This document shows positions 1 to 13,170 of a stretch of 64,000 nucleotides of DNA, piece by piece (position 1 is the stretch's first letter; each line of letters opens with the position of its first letter). The stretch spans positions 69,697,916 through 69,761,915 of the forward strand of contig CM049315.1 in NCBI GenBank assembly GCA_026874595.1. The letters run 5' to 3'. The stretch comes from Sipunculus nudus. Lineage: Eukaryota; Annelida; Sipuncula; Golfingiida; Sipunculidae. The position numbers were made by a program, and so were the translations under genes. The notes under the pieces were generated by a model. That model did no database searches, was not told the DNA's origin, and was given only the letters and a program-made list of their open reading frames with translations.

Positions 1-1260
1 GGGAGGTAAGAATCATGAGATTTGCATATTCTGGGACTCATTCATGCCAAGTACAGGGCGTGTGCATATATAAGCATATATATTTTTTTTATATTTATCT
101 TCTAGTCGTTAATCATATGCTTATTAATTCTCACAGTATTATTTTTCTTAATTGTGCTGCATGTAAGTTGTTAAACATTCAAATTCCTCTTTGGCAATAA
201 ATGATATCTTATCTTATATGATGACTTGATTATACAAATAGATTTATACACATAAAAGTGGGCAGTTAGTCTGAGAAAGTTCTGATTTATATGTTTGAGT
301 CATTCCTAAAAAATAAATACGATCTAAATAATAATATGATTAATTTATATCATAGATTGCCTTCAGGACATTTAAATGTAATAATATGTTTAGTCCTTTA
401 CTTTTACAAGGTAAATTGGTCTCTAATCACCATTATTTCTTTCTTTCTATCCAGACGTCCATGCCATGGCTTTCCGAAGTCTATGTCCAGTTCATCAGGT
501 TCGTCGTCTGTGAAAGAAAACCCAAGAAGCAGCACGCCAATCGACGGGAGGACAGATATATCTGCTACACCAGATGAGACGCTGTCGTCTGTTGAAATGG
601 CGCCAAACCAGGACGAAACATTGTCGTCTGGCTCTGGCTGTAACAGTTTCCCTTTACCGTCACCAAGGATGCTCTGCCAAGTATTCGTCCACGGTATCGG
701 TTGGGGAACTCAGTGGTCAAACAAGGCAGTGTCTGTTCAGTTCGATGACGGGTCAGAACTCTCACTGCAACCCAACCCCATGCATGGTCATCAAGTACAC
801 GTGTCCAAAAGGAAACGCATAAAGGTGTGTATACTTAATGCCACTTAAACAACATTTTGTATTTTAATGCTACAACATACAAAGTATGTATTCCAAGTGA
901 AACATGTATAAATTTCGGATTTTGATCTGGGTAAGGAGCCTACTTTTTAAACTTTAAATATGTTTTACTTTATAATATTAAATCGGGCTTAGTAGATGTC
1001 ACGAATTTAAAATGATAGTAATTATTAAAGGATAATGAAAATATAAATTTACTCAGAATATAACTTCATGTAATGTTCGGCCGGAGTCTGAGTCGCCAAC
1101 AGGAAAGAAACTGCAGAGGACGGGGGTCCAATGGGACCATGCATGTCCATCGACTGGTAAAGGGCAGCAAGAAATCTACAAATACAGAACCTGTGGAGAC
1201 TGAACAGTGGGAGCCGAGAAACCGAACAGAATAGTGGGATCCAGCAAAAGACTACTTTCA
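1..1260 (+). pseudogene. PLK4-like polo-box unit D, 3' part, truncated by window edge
   Basis: The first five bases match the end of exon 5 of unit C (34181-34186) and are followed by the same GTAAGA donor. Exon 6 runs 455-824 and encodes the Ser-rich linker and PB3 (GIGWGTQWSNK, then FDDGSELSLQ). Compared with unit C it has a 4-base CATG insertion near 780 that shifts the frame. In the original frame a TCA codon has become TAA just before the exon 6 donor. The last exon is missing: the sequence jumps near 1080 from intron 6 to DNA that in unit C lies beyond the stop codon. The rest of this copy lies to the left of the window. With three independent lesions I call it a pseudogene; the open reading frame covering 291-848 is the shifted remnant. 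Confidence 0.85.
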
Positions 1261-2761
1261 GGAAATGAGCACATGCACATGGACTGATTCAAAGCCTATG
1301 GAGAGAGTAATATGCATGTTACTCATTGTCTTATGATGATGATGATGATAAAAAACCGAGGTTACGGGCGAACGTAGTGTTTATTTGCTGTAAAAGTCCT
1401 TCAAGTTCTACCGCCATTTATTACAATAACAGTCAAATGTTTAAAAGTAATATCAGGCATTTGACTAAATTTGCTATACATGTGCGGCTTGCAGGCACAT
1501 AAAATATGTTAACGTATTGGTGATAAATATTGGAAATAAAGTTATGTGTATACAGGAGTTTAATGATTCTATCGCATGTATTGAGAGAGGGAAAGAGAGA
1601 GATAGAGGGAGAGTGAGAGAGAAATACGTACCTAAGATAGACAAAAAGACAGAGACAACAGACAACTCTTCTCTTTAATAAGAAGCCACAGCCCCATAAA
1701 CTTTCAAAGGTAAACGTCTTGGCTTGACTGAATCCCCCTTGACCCCTGACCCTGAAACGATCATTTCACAACCTTCTCCATATATCGGTAATAGATTGGT
1801 GAATATCAAGTGGACGAAAGAAAATTATGAACAAAATGATACATTTTTACATTCAGTCGATATGTGTGCACAGATAGCTTTGGTATATTGAGTATATATT
1901 TAGTCGATACAACGGATAATTGAATAGATACCAGTAATGATTTAAATTGTGTTGGTGAATTCGTTTTGCTTATGTTTACTTACTTTTGCGTTACCTATAC
2001 CTGTGTCGTCTCTTGATTATCTTGTCCATTTAGCTGTGCTCCCCCTCCCCCGACAGAAGGTACCCGGTCCCTGTATGCAAATAAATGATTATTAAATAAG
2101 ATCCGTTTATTTTAATAAAAGTATCTATATATGTTACACTAATATAACAGACCATCAATCTAAATTTAAATGAAGCTATTTTTTTATCATATTTCGCCGT
2201 GCCTTTTCTGTAGTTTTCCTCACTTGAAATTCTACTTCGAAATCCAGGTGGCAGTCAGGTGGTCACCAAACAAGAATGGTTTCACTCCCAAGGATTATAA
2301 TCAAAGGAGGTGTTGGTGAGGCTAACAAGGAGAAACAAGATTCGACTTCACAGGGAGTTAAACGAAACCATTGGTTCAAGTATTTTCTAATTTAATATCC
2401 AGAGAGGTCCTTGCAAAATCTTGATTTTGATATCTTTAAATTATTTTATGGCGATATAACTAATTAAATGGTAGGCCACATCAGCAACCTGTATGTGCTA
2501 CTAGTCTATCACCAGAGTCCACCACTAGGTTAATTAAATCATCATATTACGGTGAACAAGGTCTTCTAGGAAAGGAAAACAACTGCACATTTAATAAATC
2601 TCATCTGTTCTTACTATTTGTAACTCTGTTGTGGTAATCAGTATAGTCCATTCCATTTAAACCAGACAGCTTCACCCAATGAGTGCAACAAGATGTTGCA
2701 CGAAACTACGTAGTAGTAAAACTGTCTGAAAAAAACTTGATCACTGTATATTTATACAATG

Positions 2762-2763
<2 letters not shown>

Positions 2764-2805
<42 letters not shown>
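2764..2805. repeat. (TA)n microsatellite
   Basis: About 42 bases of pure TA dinucleotide repeat. The short open frame on the minus strand here (a run of Tyr-Ile) is an artefact of the repeat. Confidence 0.95.
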
Positions 2806-2807
<2 letters not shown>

Positions 2808-3299
2808 AATGTGTGTGTACGTTTTAAGCAACAGTCACAAAGGTTAACGAATCTGCCGACACGAATATTGATAGATATAATCATCCTGAAATGGAGAGAA
2901 TACAGAAAATAACATATATAGCAGAAGCAAGACAAATATTTAAATATATCTATTACAGAAACTATCCTTGACTGACTAGCCGACGGGGTTTACTTTCATC
3001 GTCCTTCGGAAGGGTGGGGGATGGGGGGACATGAATACACCTCTACGAGGACGAAACAAATTGTTGAACTTGCAATGTGAAAACGACAGGCGGAAGGTAG
3101 TAAGATATGGTATTCACGACGTATCGTTCATTAATATCAATCTGCCGAACATTTGTGAAGCCTAAAAATGACGTCATAAGTTCATCACAATCAGTTACGT
3201 CCGAACGTTCAGCTTGCACGGTGCTTAGCAACGTCATTGTATACAGCAGGTACCTAAACAAACCAATGGTCATATGGGGGGGGGGCTGTAATCACGAGA

Positions 3300-6200
3300 A
3301 TTAGTTTATTGGCTATCGGTTGCGACACTGATATTAAAATTGTCTCTGTTTAGCTTATGTTTCGTTAAGGTCGACAAAATAAATTAACTTTCACAGCTGA
3401 AGCTGTGGGTTGCATGCAAAAGGAAAGAAAGATTTATGGAATTTCAACATAAACATTCTTTTTCTTATTGCTATATGAAACGGAATTAAAATGTATTGTC
3501 GTTCTTACTTATTGAATAATGACGCCATGCAAAATCAGTTAGTTGCCCAATCTTATTTCAATACACAAGGTCTGGTTTGTAATAAAATTATTCTTTAAGT
3601 ATTCCTCTTTGTTTGCAAATCCAGTTCTGAATCTTAATAGAAAGCCTGCATATTAGGGTGCATATTAAAGATTTTATTTACTTTAGGGTACTAAAACGCT
3701 ATAATATAATATATAAAATATGACAGCTCGCGGACTTGGAACCTCTGGTCTATTCTGGACTTGGTTAAGAAATAATTTATCATGAATTTTTTTGTCAGAA
3801 AGCCCGCAGAAGATAATGTATGTTTCAGATAAATCATGGAGGGGCGAGCGTACGTCATTTGCGGTCGGGTTGAGAGTACTGATTCTGAGATCCACCTGTA
3901 TGTCTTAGCTGCGTGGCCGTGTTCCTACTTTACCCACATGCATTATTTTTCATTAAACCGAAGCGCATCCAGGGGAGGGGTCAAGGGGGTTTGGAACCCC
4001 TCCCTTTTTTTTCATTCGCTGAAAGCTTTTTTTAAGGTTTTCAGACAACTATTTGCGGCCTGGCCCCACCCCCTTTTTTTTCCTATATTCTGGATCCGCC
4101 CCTGTTAACGGTAATGAGACAGGCTTGTGTCTTAAAGATATTTATCGATGTATAGGTGGCGCATTGTGTCTATACTTTTACACAAGCCTTTGTAGAGGTG
4201 GGAACAGCAAGGAACAGGTTAAAAATTCACATGTCAGGTCGGGGAAAATCTAAATGTTGCTACATATTTGTGATCTGAGCCTGACAGACACATTACCGGG
4301 ATATCATTCAAAACCAGAGAGTAGTCAGGACCACAGATTCCGCCAAGATCTTCATCAAACTGTGCTGAGTTTTTCATAGAAAATGTGTTGCACGGTTTAC
4401 CAACTTAACTGCATGGTTGGATCTCAGATCAGTTTTAGAACAATGGCGCCAAAGTAAATGACCATGGGTCTCGGGTGGGATAGAGAAATCTCATGGTGGT
4501 GCTCAGGATCGTCTTCAAAAGTTAAAAGATTGTTTCTTGTGTTTCACCCTATTCCTATTTTGTATTGAAGATGCTGATATTGACAGAACAAACAAATAAC
4601 GAACCAGGGAAGTAAAACATGAATATATATATATATACATCCTAAGTCTGTGAATATTAGCGGCCACATATGCAAGTCCACAGTTAAATAACCTTTGACA
4701 AAAATCGTAAAGACTGCGTGAAAGGTAACGGAGAAAGAAGGGCGGGGGGGATTTCATGTATAAACAAGCTGTATGTAATGCTTTTTGACCCCGCTATTAT
4801 CATATACATGTATAAATATTTTTGAGAGACCACTTAGTTTTCATGTGATAGCTTTGTCTGTTCGAATCTACCCTATTCATAATACCCTGAACAAAAATTT
4901 CATATTCTTTTATCATGCAAGTCCTTTTAATACGTCACGCCCATAGGAGGCTGGATGGATGAGTGAGTTGAAAAGGGGGGTCATTATGGATATCATAATA
5001 CAAGAAATGAATTATCCGGGTCATAATACCCTGAAATCCATGTATTGGTTTTCCCTCTATGTCAAATCTTAAAGTAATTATAGTATTTTTGTTGGCGATC
5101 GTTTACATCCCAAAACAGACGAATAATCCATATTAAAATGATGCTGATGGCAATATGATACTGCTGGTAGCCTGCAGCCGTATACCTAAGATATGCTGAT
5201 AAATTTGTGCCAAGACCTGACATATTATTTGCAAACACATACAACTTTTACATTTGCGATCGAACAAGGTGCCATTGTTTTTAAATGAACTCTAATAATG
5301 CTAATTTAATTCCATCAAACTATATGAAATTTCGTTTGAGTTGCAAATATCTGGCCTCGCGTGACATAACTGAAAATCAAAAGCGTGGATAACGGCAGTT
5401 TCGCTCTTATTGTTTCATTATGAAGGTCATACATAGAAAGGGTTTTATTTCTTATAACGTGTATCAGCTGTTTTCCAGGACTTAGATCATCTACATCTGT
5501 ACTTAAGTGTATATTTTTTAATTCCATCTGGAGAATGCTATGGAACACACGTACAAACCAAATCCTGTGTTCAGTATATTCATTTTTTTTTTCAAATGGC
5601 AAAACAGCTACTTTGAAAATGGTGGTCATTATGCCTACAATACCAAAACATGATTTCTCTGGGTCACAATACTCAAGAATCCATATATTGGATGACCCTC
5701 TATGTCAAATGTTAAGGTAATTATGATAATTTTGCTATTTTCTTAATATTTTGGAGGCCATTTTGTTTGATGCTAATTTGCTAAATTGCCCAAAGCTGAC
5801 AGCTGGCCAACCAACATATTTTTCACACCTGATATTACGCTCCTGAGGCAGAGGAAATCTTGCGCTTCTAAAGAAGCTATTGATTTTCCCGCTGCCTGCT
5901 TTGATTGTTTATGATGCACATGGGCCTGTCTGCTGAAAAAAACTGCTGAAGTGACTACCAGCTAACCAAATGAAAGTCAACAAACACTCGGCAGGCATCA
6001 GGCTCCGCCCAGAAACCTCGCGTTGGGCCATTCTCTCTGAGCCTATGGCCTGTTCAAACGGTCGCCGAGGCAATGAGCTGTCACTCAAAGCGAAATGAAC
6101 AACATTGGCTTCGTGTATTCCTCGCTTGGTTGGTAAACCGTTTTGTCTTCCAGCACAGGGTCTCATCTGATTGGACTAAATACAGTGCACCCCTCTGGTG

Positions 6201-8840
6201 TAGAGATTCAGGATACAAGGTCAAAACAAACAGCGCTTACGACATAGGTAGTTGGCCTATGTGTAAAGCGCTGTGTAAAGAGCGTAACCTAATATGTGGG
6301 TTAACAAAATCCACCAAAAAATTAAAAAAAAAAAAAAAAATGAGTAATGTCCCAATAACTAGATTAGCTGTTGTAAAACGAAAGTTAACATCTTATATTA
6401 GTAAATATTTAGTAATATAAAAATCAGGGAATAATGAAACAGCAAGCGTAACCTCTTTCCGAGAGCATAAAGACACATCATTCGACCTGAAACTAAAACA
6501 CCAATCTTTTGTAAATTCAAAGCCACAGCTTGGTTTTTTTTTCTTTATTTGTCGTTTTAGTTGTTCTTTATGTTATTTTGTGCAGGCGTACATAATTATA
6601 TCTCCACCGGGAAGCATATTGCATTTGTCGTCGTTAGTTGGTTTGGTTTTTTGGTTGCTTAGCAACTTAACTGAAAAAGTAATTTCAGTTTGTTTAAATA
6701 ATTGATAATTATCATGAGATGATAATTGTGAGAGCAGTGTGTTTATCCGATCGCATGGTAGCAGCCTTTCATCGGCATATAGGGACCTCGTGCTGGCCCA
6801 AACAGCTGAGCTTTGATGCGACCATAGAGTCGGTGACCTGTGACACTCGGTCCATTTGGCTTGCATTGATATATTTCCTTTATAACACAAACCTGGCGGA
6901 GGTATGCATGTAGTCTCTGACCACTTTTCTGTTTTTAATTTCAAATGATCTTCATATGTACACATACTTTGTTTACATTTTTGCCATAGATATTGTGTAT
7001 CCTCAACGATCAGACGGAGTGAAACCGTGAATTAAAAAAAAAAACAGTGTTTACGTTAAAGATGTGACGACAGGGCCTTATCATATACACCGTATGTTAT
7101 TATGCTGTCAATTATTTTGCACAAAATTTTACGAAAGTACTTTTCATTATTCCGTAAGATGCTGAATAAAAATTGTTGTTTACCATATGATGATTATTTT
7201 TTGTTTAATCTTTTTTTGAGGGAAAATTAAGGAAGAACATAAAAAAACTGTAGCTGTTTCGAGTGTATGCTCACCATATATTTATAATAAACCTAAACTC
7301 AAACTAATATTTGTTATTTTCTCGGATAATGCAACAGCATTTCGAGTAACTTGGTGATGCTTAACGCTGATTGGTACTGTAGTTTTTCAGACATATGAAA
7401 ATTACAGAAATAAACATGGTTTAACTGTTATAATTCTTGATATGCAACTCAAAATATTCTAGAGACTCACAAAATTAATTCTTGAATATTTTAAGCAATT
7501 CTTCACATTCATGTATGGAGTTGACCTTGATTGTAAGTGCATACAGGTGTGTCAAGGCACCTGAAATAAACCATTCGCCCCTTGTCAGTTTCATCGCCAC
7601 AGCTGCTCGTGATCACCATGTCAATATCAATTTCAGACTCTGAGATGTTAATTCCCCTGCCCCCTGTGTCTGAATGCCATTCGTTATGGTTCAATTTATC
7701 TTAAAGATTTTAGTTTTAAATATCTTACACAAATGCTACAGACTTTACCTTTTGTTTGTCAAAATAATGGCTTATCATAATTCTTATGACATAACAACTA
7801 AATAGATAACAAAACCAGTCGAAACTAGGATTCTGCATTTGATATCTAATGAATGCAAGCCTCCGCCATTGACTTATTTGGCCCATTTTCCCAGGTTTAT
7901 TCGTGCATGAGTGACTTTACGTTTATGAATAATATTTGATGACGTTCCTGGATCCGGATCATGGTCAGGATTGACATCAAAATTCAATCGATTTTTCATA
8001 GGCCCATTTCCGAAATGCCCTGACAGTTTATGAAATTCCGTTCAGGATGTCGTGAGTTATGTTGTGAACAAACACACACACACAAACACAGCAACAGGAA
8101 TGAACGCATACCACCCTGGCCAACGTTATTATCAAATAAATAGATAATGCCTGGGATTAGTTTTAGCATTTTGTGAAACATCAGATATCACAGATGCACA
8201 CGAAAAACCAAAAATGCGTACGAAAGAATTTTAGAATGGTTACCTGGTGGCCATCTGAGATTTTTTGTGCTGCCTCTTATGTTCGGTAAGGCAAATCCTT
8301 TTGGTACTAAGAAAACTCATGCTGGAAGACGTTTCATGGTTGCTTGCCAAGGTTGTGTTATATGCCCTATACCGGTGACATTAGATATCTTGACAGTCGT
8401 GAGTATTAATATACTCTCATATGTCAATCAAGTGTTATAAAAGCAGTTTTGCACTGTCATATGAATTTTAATAACTTATTTAAAGCTACCTTTTTCACGG
8501 ATATATTAAGGCTTTTCTTAATTTTCAATGTGTCTCAGCTTTAAATACAGTGTGTTGGGATTAAGCGCTGTACAAAATAAATACATTTATATTCACATTT
8601 TGACTGTTACTTGGTAAATTATTTAGAAGAAATAATTATTATCAATTAATTATTCTTGATGAAAGTTTGGCATGCACAGACACTTGCCTTGGTCAGGTGC
8701 GAACCCAAACTTCATATTTTACTGGCGAACGGCACCGCCAACTTTTTTAGTAAATGATATACGTGATAAACTTTGTGTGTGTTTAAATAAACTCTTTATT
8801 CTAACATCTGTCGCCTGAATCAAATGATAAACAACAGAAA
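3300..8840. other. Intergenic, no supported gene
   Basis: No open frame in this stretch has recognisable domain content, splice structure or a paralogue in the window. It contains a possible MITE remnant at 3960-4110 (CCAGGGGAGGGG near one end, GGATCCGCCCCTG at the other, with pyrimidine-rich interior) and a 120-bp interspersed duplicate (4975-5095 and 5617-5740). A patch at about 7860-8130 resembles 31000-31290 (CCCATTTTCCCAGGTT, then GTTATGTTGTGAAC followed by an AC-rich run). Confidence 0.6.
4975..5740. repeat. Pair of direct repeats about 120 bp long, 640 bp apart
   Basis: 4975-5095 and 5617-5740 share the order GGTCATTATG, then GGGTCATAATACCCTGAA versus GGGTCACAATACTCAAGAA, then TCCATGTATTGG versus TCCATATATTGG, then CCCTCTATGTCAAAT and TTAAGGTAATTAT-like ends. 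This looks like two copies of a dispersed repeat; no coding potential is seen. Confidence 0.65.
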
Positions 8841-8894
8841 TATGCTGAACACTTATTGGCTGCCGTTCGCTCGGAATTTAGGTGTAGCAGTTAT

Positions 8895-9420
8895 AGTTTG
8901 TGCCTTATTAATAGCCAGATTGCTTCATTTGAAGATCTCAAAAATTGAGAATAAAATGCGTAAAAAATTTCGAAAAATACAGGTGGCGCCATAAGTCTGC
9001 AGGAACTGATGAAACACTCATGATCCATATGCTTGCAAATAATCAGTGCGATTATATACATCAGTTATTCAGATACTGGAGCATTTGTATCAATTTTTTA
9101 ATTTTTCTTGGGTAACCTACGAGCCCTATAGCTCGGAGGATATGGGTAACAGAGACCTAATTTCAGGTTCCCATGGAGATTTTCCAAGGACCTCTCTGGA
9201 TGTCAAGAGAGAAGATTCTGGGTCCAATAGTTACAGTTTGTGTTCTGTTAACGGACGACCGTTTAATTTGAAGGTCCCCCCCCAAAAAAAAAAGAAACAA
9301 AAATGCGTAAAATTTCGAAAAACAAAGACGGCGCCATAAGTCTGCAGAAACTGATGAAACACTCCATGATTCATATGCATGCAAAGAATCATGGTGATTA
9401 ATGCATTAGTTATTCAGAGA
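8895..9420. repeat. Tandem duplication, unit about 330 bp
   Basis: 8895-9085 and 9225-9420 are similar: AGTTATAGTTTGTG versus AGTTACAGTTTGTG, AAAATGCGTAAAAAATTTCG versus AAAATGCGTAAAATTTCG, GGCGCCATAAGTCTGCAG in both, CTGATGAAACACTC in both, and a shared GTTATTCAGA end. The second copy runs directly into the PLK4-like exon scrap at 9416. Confidence 0.75.
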
Positions 9421-9584
9421 TGTGATGAAGATCAGCTCTGATGGTCACGTGATCCTAGTCTATCAGCTCCAGTGTGACAATACGACTGTTAGTGACACTC
9501 CAGCCAGCCCTGCAGCACGCTCTGGACGTACAGTCGCGACAGGCTGCCCGAGAAATACTGGAAGAGGTACCAGCATGCGGCAAG
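9416..9584 (+). pseudogene. PLK4-like unit E, isolated exon 3 fragment (cryptic polo box)
   Basis: Similar to the second half of exon 3 in units A, B and C: GTGATGAAGATCAG, then GATGGTCACGTGAT, and near the end TACCAGCATGCGGCAAGGTG with the normal donor position. The frame is broken in the middle: bases are missing where the others encode GSVREYS, so the N- and C-terminal parts are in different frames. There is no exon 4 downstream. Instead, within 20 bases the sequence enters DNA matching the 3' flank of unit A (17505 onward). It is a relic of a unit whose exons 4-7 were deleted. Confidence 0.85.
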
Positions 9585-9589
9585 GTGAT

Positions 9590-10740
9590 TCTCCGACATC
9601 CGCTTTAAATTTTGCACTCAGAGCGACAACTACAATCCAGATTTCATAAGGGAGCTGAAATACGACAGGGGATGTACTCCGAGGTCTGTCTCAAGGCAGG
9701 ATCTGCGGGGAAAGTCTGGTGACCATTAGATCCGTATCATACAAGTAGAAGCCGGAAGAACGGTCCGGGGATGACCGCGCCCTCATCCGTAAATTATAGT
9801 AGGATTTAGATTTAAAGAGGAGCCACACAGACTGCTACACTAGACAGACTCCGTCTTCTTTGGAACTCAAACGGGGATCGAGCAGCGTGAACAGCGAGAC
9901 TCGGGGGGGGGGGGGTCTTAGTGATCTTCTCTCATGTAAATGAAGGGTGACTGTAGTTGAAAACACAACATGGATCAACATGGATAAAAACTGAGCGGGA
10001 CCGCTGTTATGGAATACCATATGTACATACGAAAACTTTGATGGTACAGATGGACCGGCGGCTGTTGTTATGCTCGATCTGTGTTTATTAAAAATGGAAA
10101 ATTTAAAAAGAACGAGATTCTGGTATGTGTCGTTTACAAATATTAGATGTACTTTATACACTTCTAAACATACGCTATATGAATGGTATTCAATGATTAA
10201 TATTTTGAATGATTATTAAAAAAAAGGTTCACCAATTATTTAACTTAAACATTTATTTTTTTTATCCTTTTTTACAATTTATTTTCAATTATGCACGGCA
10301 GAATCTTGCAATGCTAATAAAACGTATGTATGTTGTACTTTTAATGTATTTATGGTAAACTCAAAGATAATATTAACTTTGAGAGAGAGGGGGGGGGGGG
10401 GAAACAAACAGACAGATGGACAGATAAAAGAGGTCTTGGGATATTTTTTTTAAACTCCGACCACTTGAAAAATGTGAATGGACTGTGGGTGTTCACATCG
10501 AAAGCGGCATATGAAGACCTATTTGATGTTGATTATAACAAGATTCAGGGAATATGTTACAAAGATAATGAAATTACGTAAGGAATTCTCGGATGGTTAC
10601 TTTGTTCGCATATTAGACTTGGTAGGTCTTAAGTTTCCTAATGAAATCTCTCTGGAAAGATATTACGGCAGTTGGTGGAACAGTTCTTGTATTAGCAGGC
10701 ACGGTCGGACGAACGGACAGACGGGAAAATATTATTATTA
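9590..10740. repeat. Duplicate of the 3' flank of unit A (17505-18620)
   Basis: Matches 17505-18620 in order: CGACATCCGCTTTA, GACAGGGGATGTACT, GGTGACCATTAGATCCGTAT, GGGGATGACCGCGCCCTCAT, TTTAGATTTAAAGAGGA, GGAATACCATATGTACATAC, a GA-rich patch, TTTGATGTTGATTATAACAA and TTAGACTTG..GGTCTTAAGTTTC. The region is non-coding. It shows that E and A descend from the same unit type. Confidence 0.85.
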
Positions 10741-10741
10741 A

Positions 10742-13123
10742 GCATCTGAAAGAAAGTGAGAGACTAAAAAGATATAACTGATTTTGAAAGAAACAATATC
10801 GAAATGAGATCCTTAAACTAATTTTCGCATATATATATATAAGACCACACGAAAAAAGAAGTAGAAACGTTGTAGTGCTCTATACCTGGTTTTTTATTTT
10901 ATTTAAGGTGTTCAACCAATGGTAAATCAAAAGCAGAATATGGGTTATATTACATCTACTCTTGATACGCTTGTTGTACTAATACACACGTCAAGTTAAC
11001 TGGCAGGTTTCGATATGGTGAATCCCGTTTTCTTGTTTAGCTGTCCAGTTTCTAACATACGGAGACCCTGTTATGAAGATAAAGTAATCAGGACATACAA
11101 CTTTCAGGAGACCTTAAAATTTGCTGAGCACCCCTCCTATTCAAAGAAGGTTCCCTGATGATTTTGAAAATGCTTAACACGTAAGCATATATAATATCAA
11201 TGTGAACATTTTACAATATAAATAATAATACAGTTTTTAACATATATATGCATTTCCCATTTTACAAAGATTTATATGGAAACATTAAAGAAACAATGTA
11301 AAAATTATATGAAATATAAAATTAATTTACTTACTTTACTGGAAATATCTCAGCTTGTGTTAATCATGAATGTGACTTTAGCGTGATCTGCCGTTGTAAT
11401 TTCTTGGTATTGAACCGAAGATGTTTGGTAGCAGCTAATATTTTAAATTGTCAAGGTTGTGGCCTTCCAGTCAGAAACCCCTCCATTGCAACACTCTGAT
11501 GGACAAAAAAATAAACGAACTAGCCGCAAACCCGCATAATTCGAGCATTATTTTTATTTTTAAAAAGTTATCTATTATCAGTTGATATTGAAAAAGGTTT
11601 TTCATCAGTTAGAATGGTCTTCGAGCATTTAACTTTGGACCAACTCTATTTCATTTTGTTTAACATATTCGGCTGAATTATTAACAGAACTGCAAATTAT
11701 AAAAAAACAAGTAATGTTGGTTATGTAATTTCGCAAAATACGAAAATGTGTATTCTATCCTTTGTTATTCTTAAAATTTTTCATAATAGTTTCGAAGTCA
11801 TTCCTTCTTAAATATACCAGTCAACCCGTTCCTCGGATATTACACACACACGCCATCTCAAACACACGCACACATACACGAAAAACCGAGAATACAGTGT
11901 TCCGGCGTAGCTTCACCATGGAAAACTAGTTCGGTCCGCTCTGTCTGCGACCCCTCTGGGACTGGGCCGAACCGGGAAAGATTGTCATGGACTCTTCAGT
12001 CTCGTCCGCTCTGTGTGCGGCCTGCTGACACTAGCCGTGAATCCTCCACACTATATATATTAGACTGATAGCTCATGACGTTGAGTCACGACATCAGTCA
12101 CAAAGAATTACTTCATTCGCAACAGTCATCCATCTAATTGCATCGATATCGCTGGAAAGAACTAGCGATCTTGTAAGAATATGCTACGAGAGAGGAATAT
12201 ATTTGAATGTAAAAGTTAAGGGGTTAACCCCATCTCCAAATTATCCGTTGTCATTTCATGTGCCTCACATGACTCGGCTGTCATTCCTTCATAACTCGCG
12301 GGGTAATTACATGTATGTAATTCGACACATTTGCGGAGAGATTAACCAGTATACTGAGAGATACATCGGGGGAACTTTAAGAACTTTGAAAGAGTTCCTA
12401 GATAGCACACAAACTTGTTTATTAAGTGACAACATATTTTAGGCCTCGAGGCGTTGTCAAATTAAAGGAAAATATTTATTATTCTCTCTCTTCGAGATTT
12501 TCGGTGCGATTATTTATATATGACCAGTCCTACCCCTGTGACATGTCTTCTATCAGAGAGAAACCTTTCATTTACGATTAGCCATTACATTAGGGAGATA
12601 TGTTTCATCTTTTCCGACAGTGACCCGTCTGTTCTTTTTTCATTAATCAGGTCAGTAATAACGCCGAAGACAATGATTAACGTTAATCAGATCAGTCAAA
12701 CAGGGCGAGCTTGACCAATTGATTGATCTGAGAGTAATTAAGATCTTAAGTATATAAGTAGTAATCAAGATTATGAGATCATCAGATCATTATAATTATA
12801 AGTCTAAGTGGGTTATAAGAAGGAATCTATCACATTACTATAGACTGATTTAAGTTGACCATATAGTTTTGTCTTCTGATCGAGTCATACGTTTTCCATT
12901 GAGTTCAATATCAATTAAGTCTAAAATCAATCCTCAATCAATCCTTGAAATAAATTAATTTTACTGATGGGTTAATATTTACCAAGAGAAATCCTTACAC
13001 ATTTGAGATATATTTTATCATATTATTACATCATCATATTATATGTATATGAAACAAAAAAAAATAAAGATTATCCAATTATGAGTACAAGACTCAAGGT
13101 GCAGCATCTGTCAAAATGATGAG

Positions 13124-13170
<47 letters not shown>

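Larger units (their letters stand above)
1..3290. repeat. Segmental duplication of 34181 to about 37090
   Basis: Order and sequence match 34181-37090 with small indels: PLK4-like exon 6, the GATGATGATGATGATAAAAAACCGAGG stretch in pieces (1333 onward and 35701 onward), the GA-rich patch at 1580-1625, the block with GGTAGGCCACATCA at 2471 (36451 in the partner), and the GACTGACTAGCCGACGGGG patch near 2970 (GACTGACCAGCCGATGGGG near 36815). Both copies carry the polo-box 3' end plus about 2 kb of non-coding flank, so the duplication unit is larger than the gene. The mismatches, indels and lost exon say it is not very recent. Confidence 0.85.

Noticed and set aside
291-848. A 185-aa single-exon gene
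   Set aside because: It is intron 5 read-through plus exon 6 of unit D; the start lies in the intron and the end results from the CATG insertion.
5909-6420. Overlapping open frames at 5909-6166 (-) and 6073-6420 (+)
   Set aside because: No recognisable domain, no splice partners, and the second runs into a poly-A tract; most likely chance or old repeat sequence.
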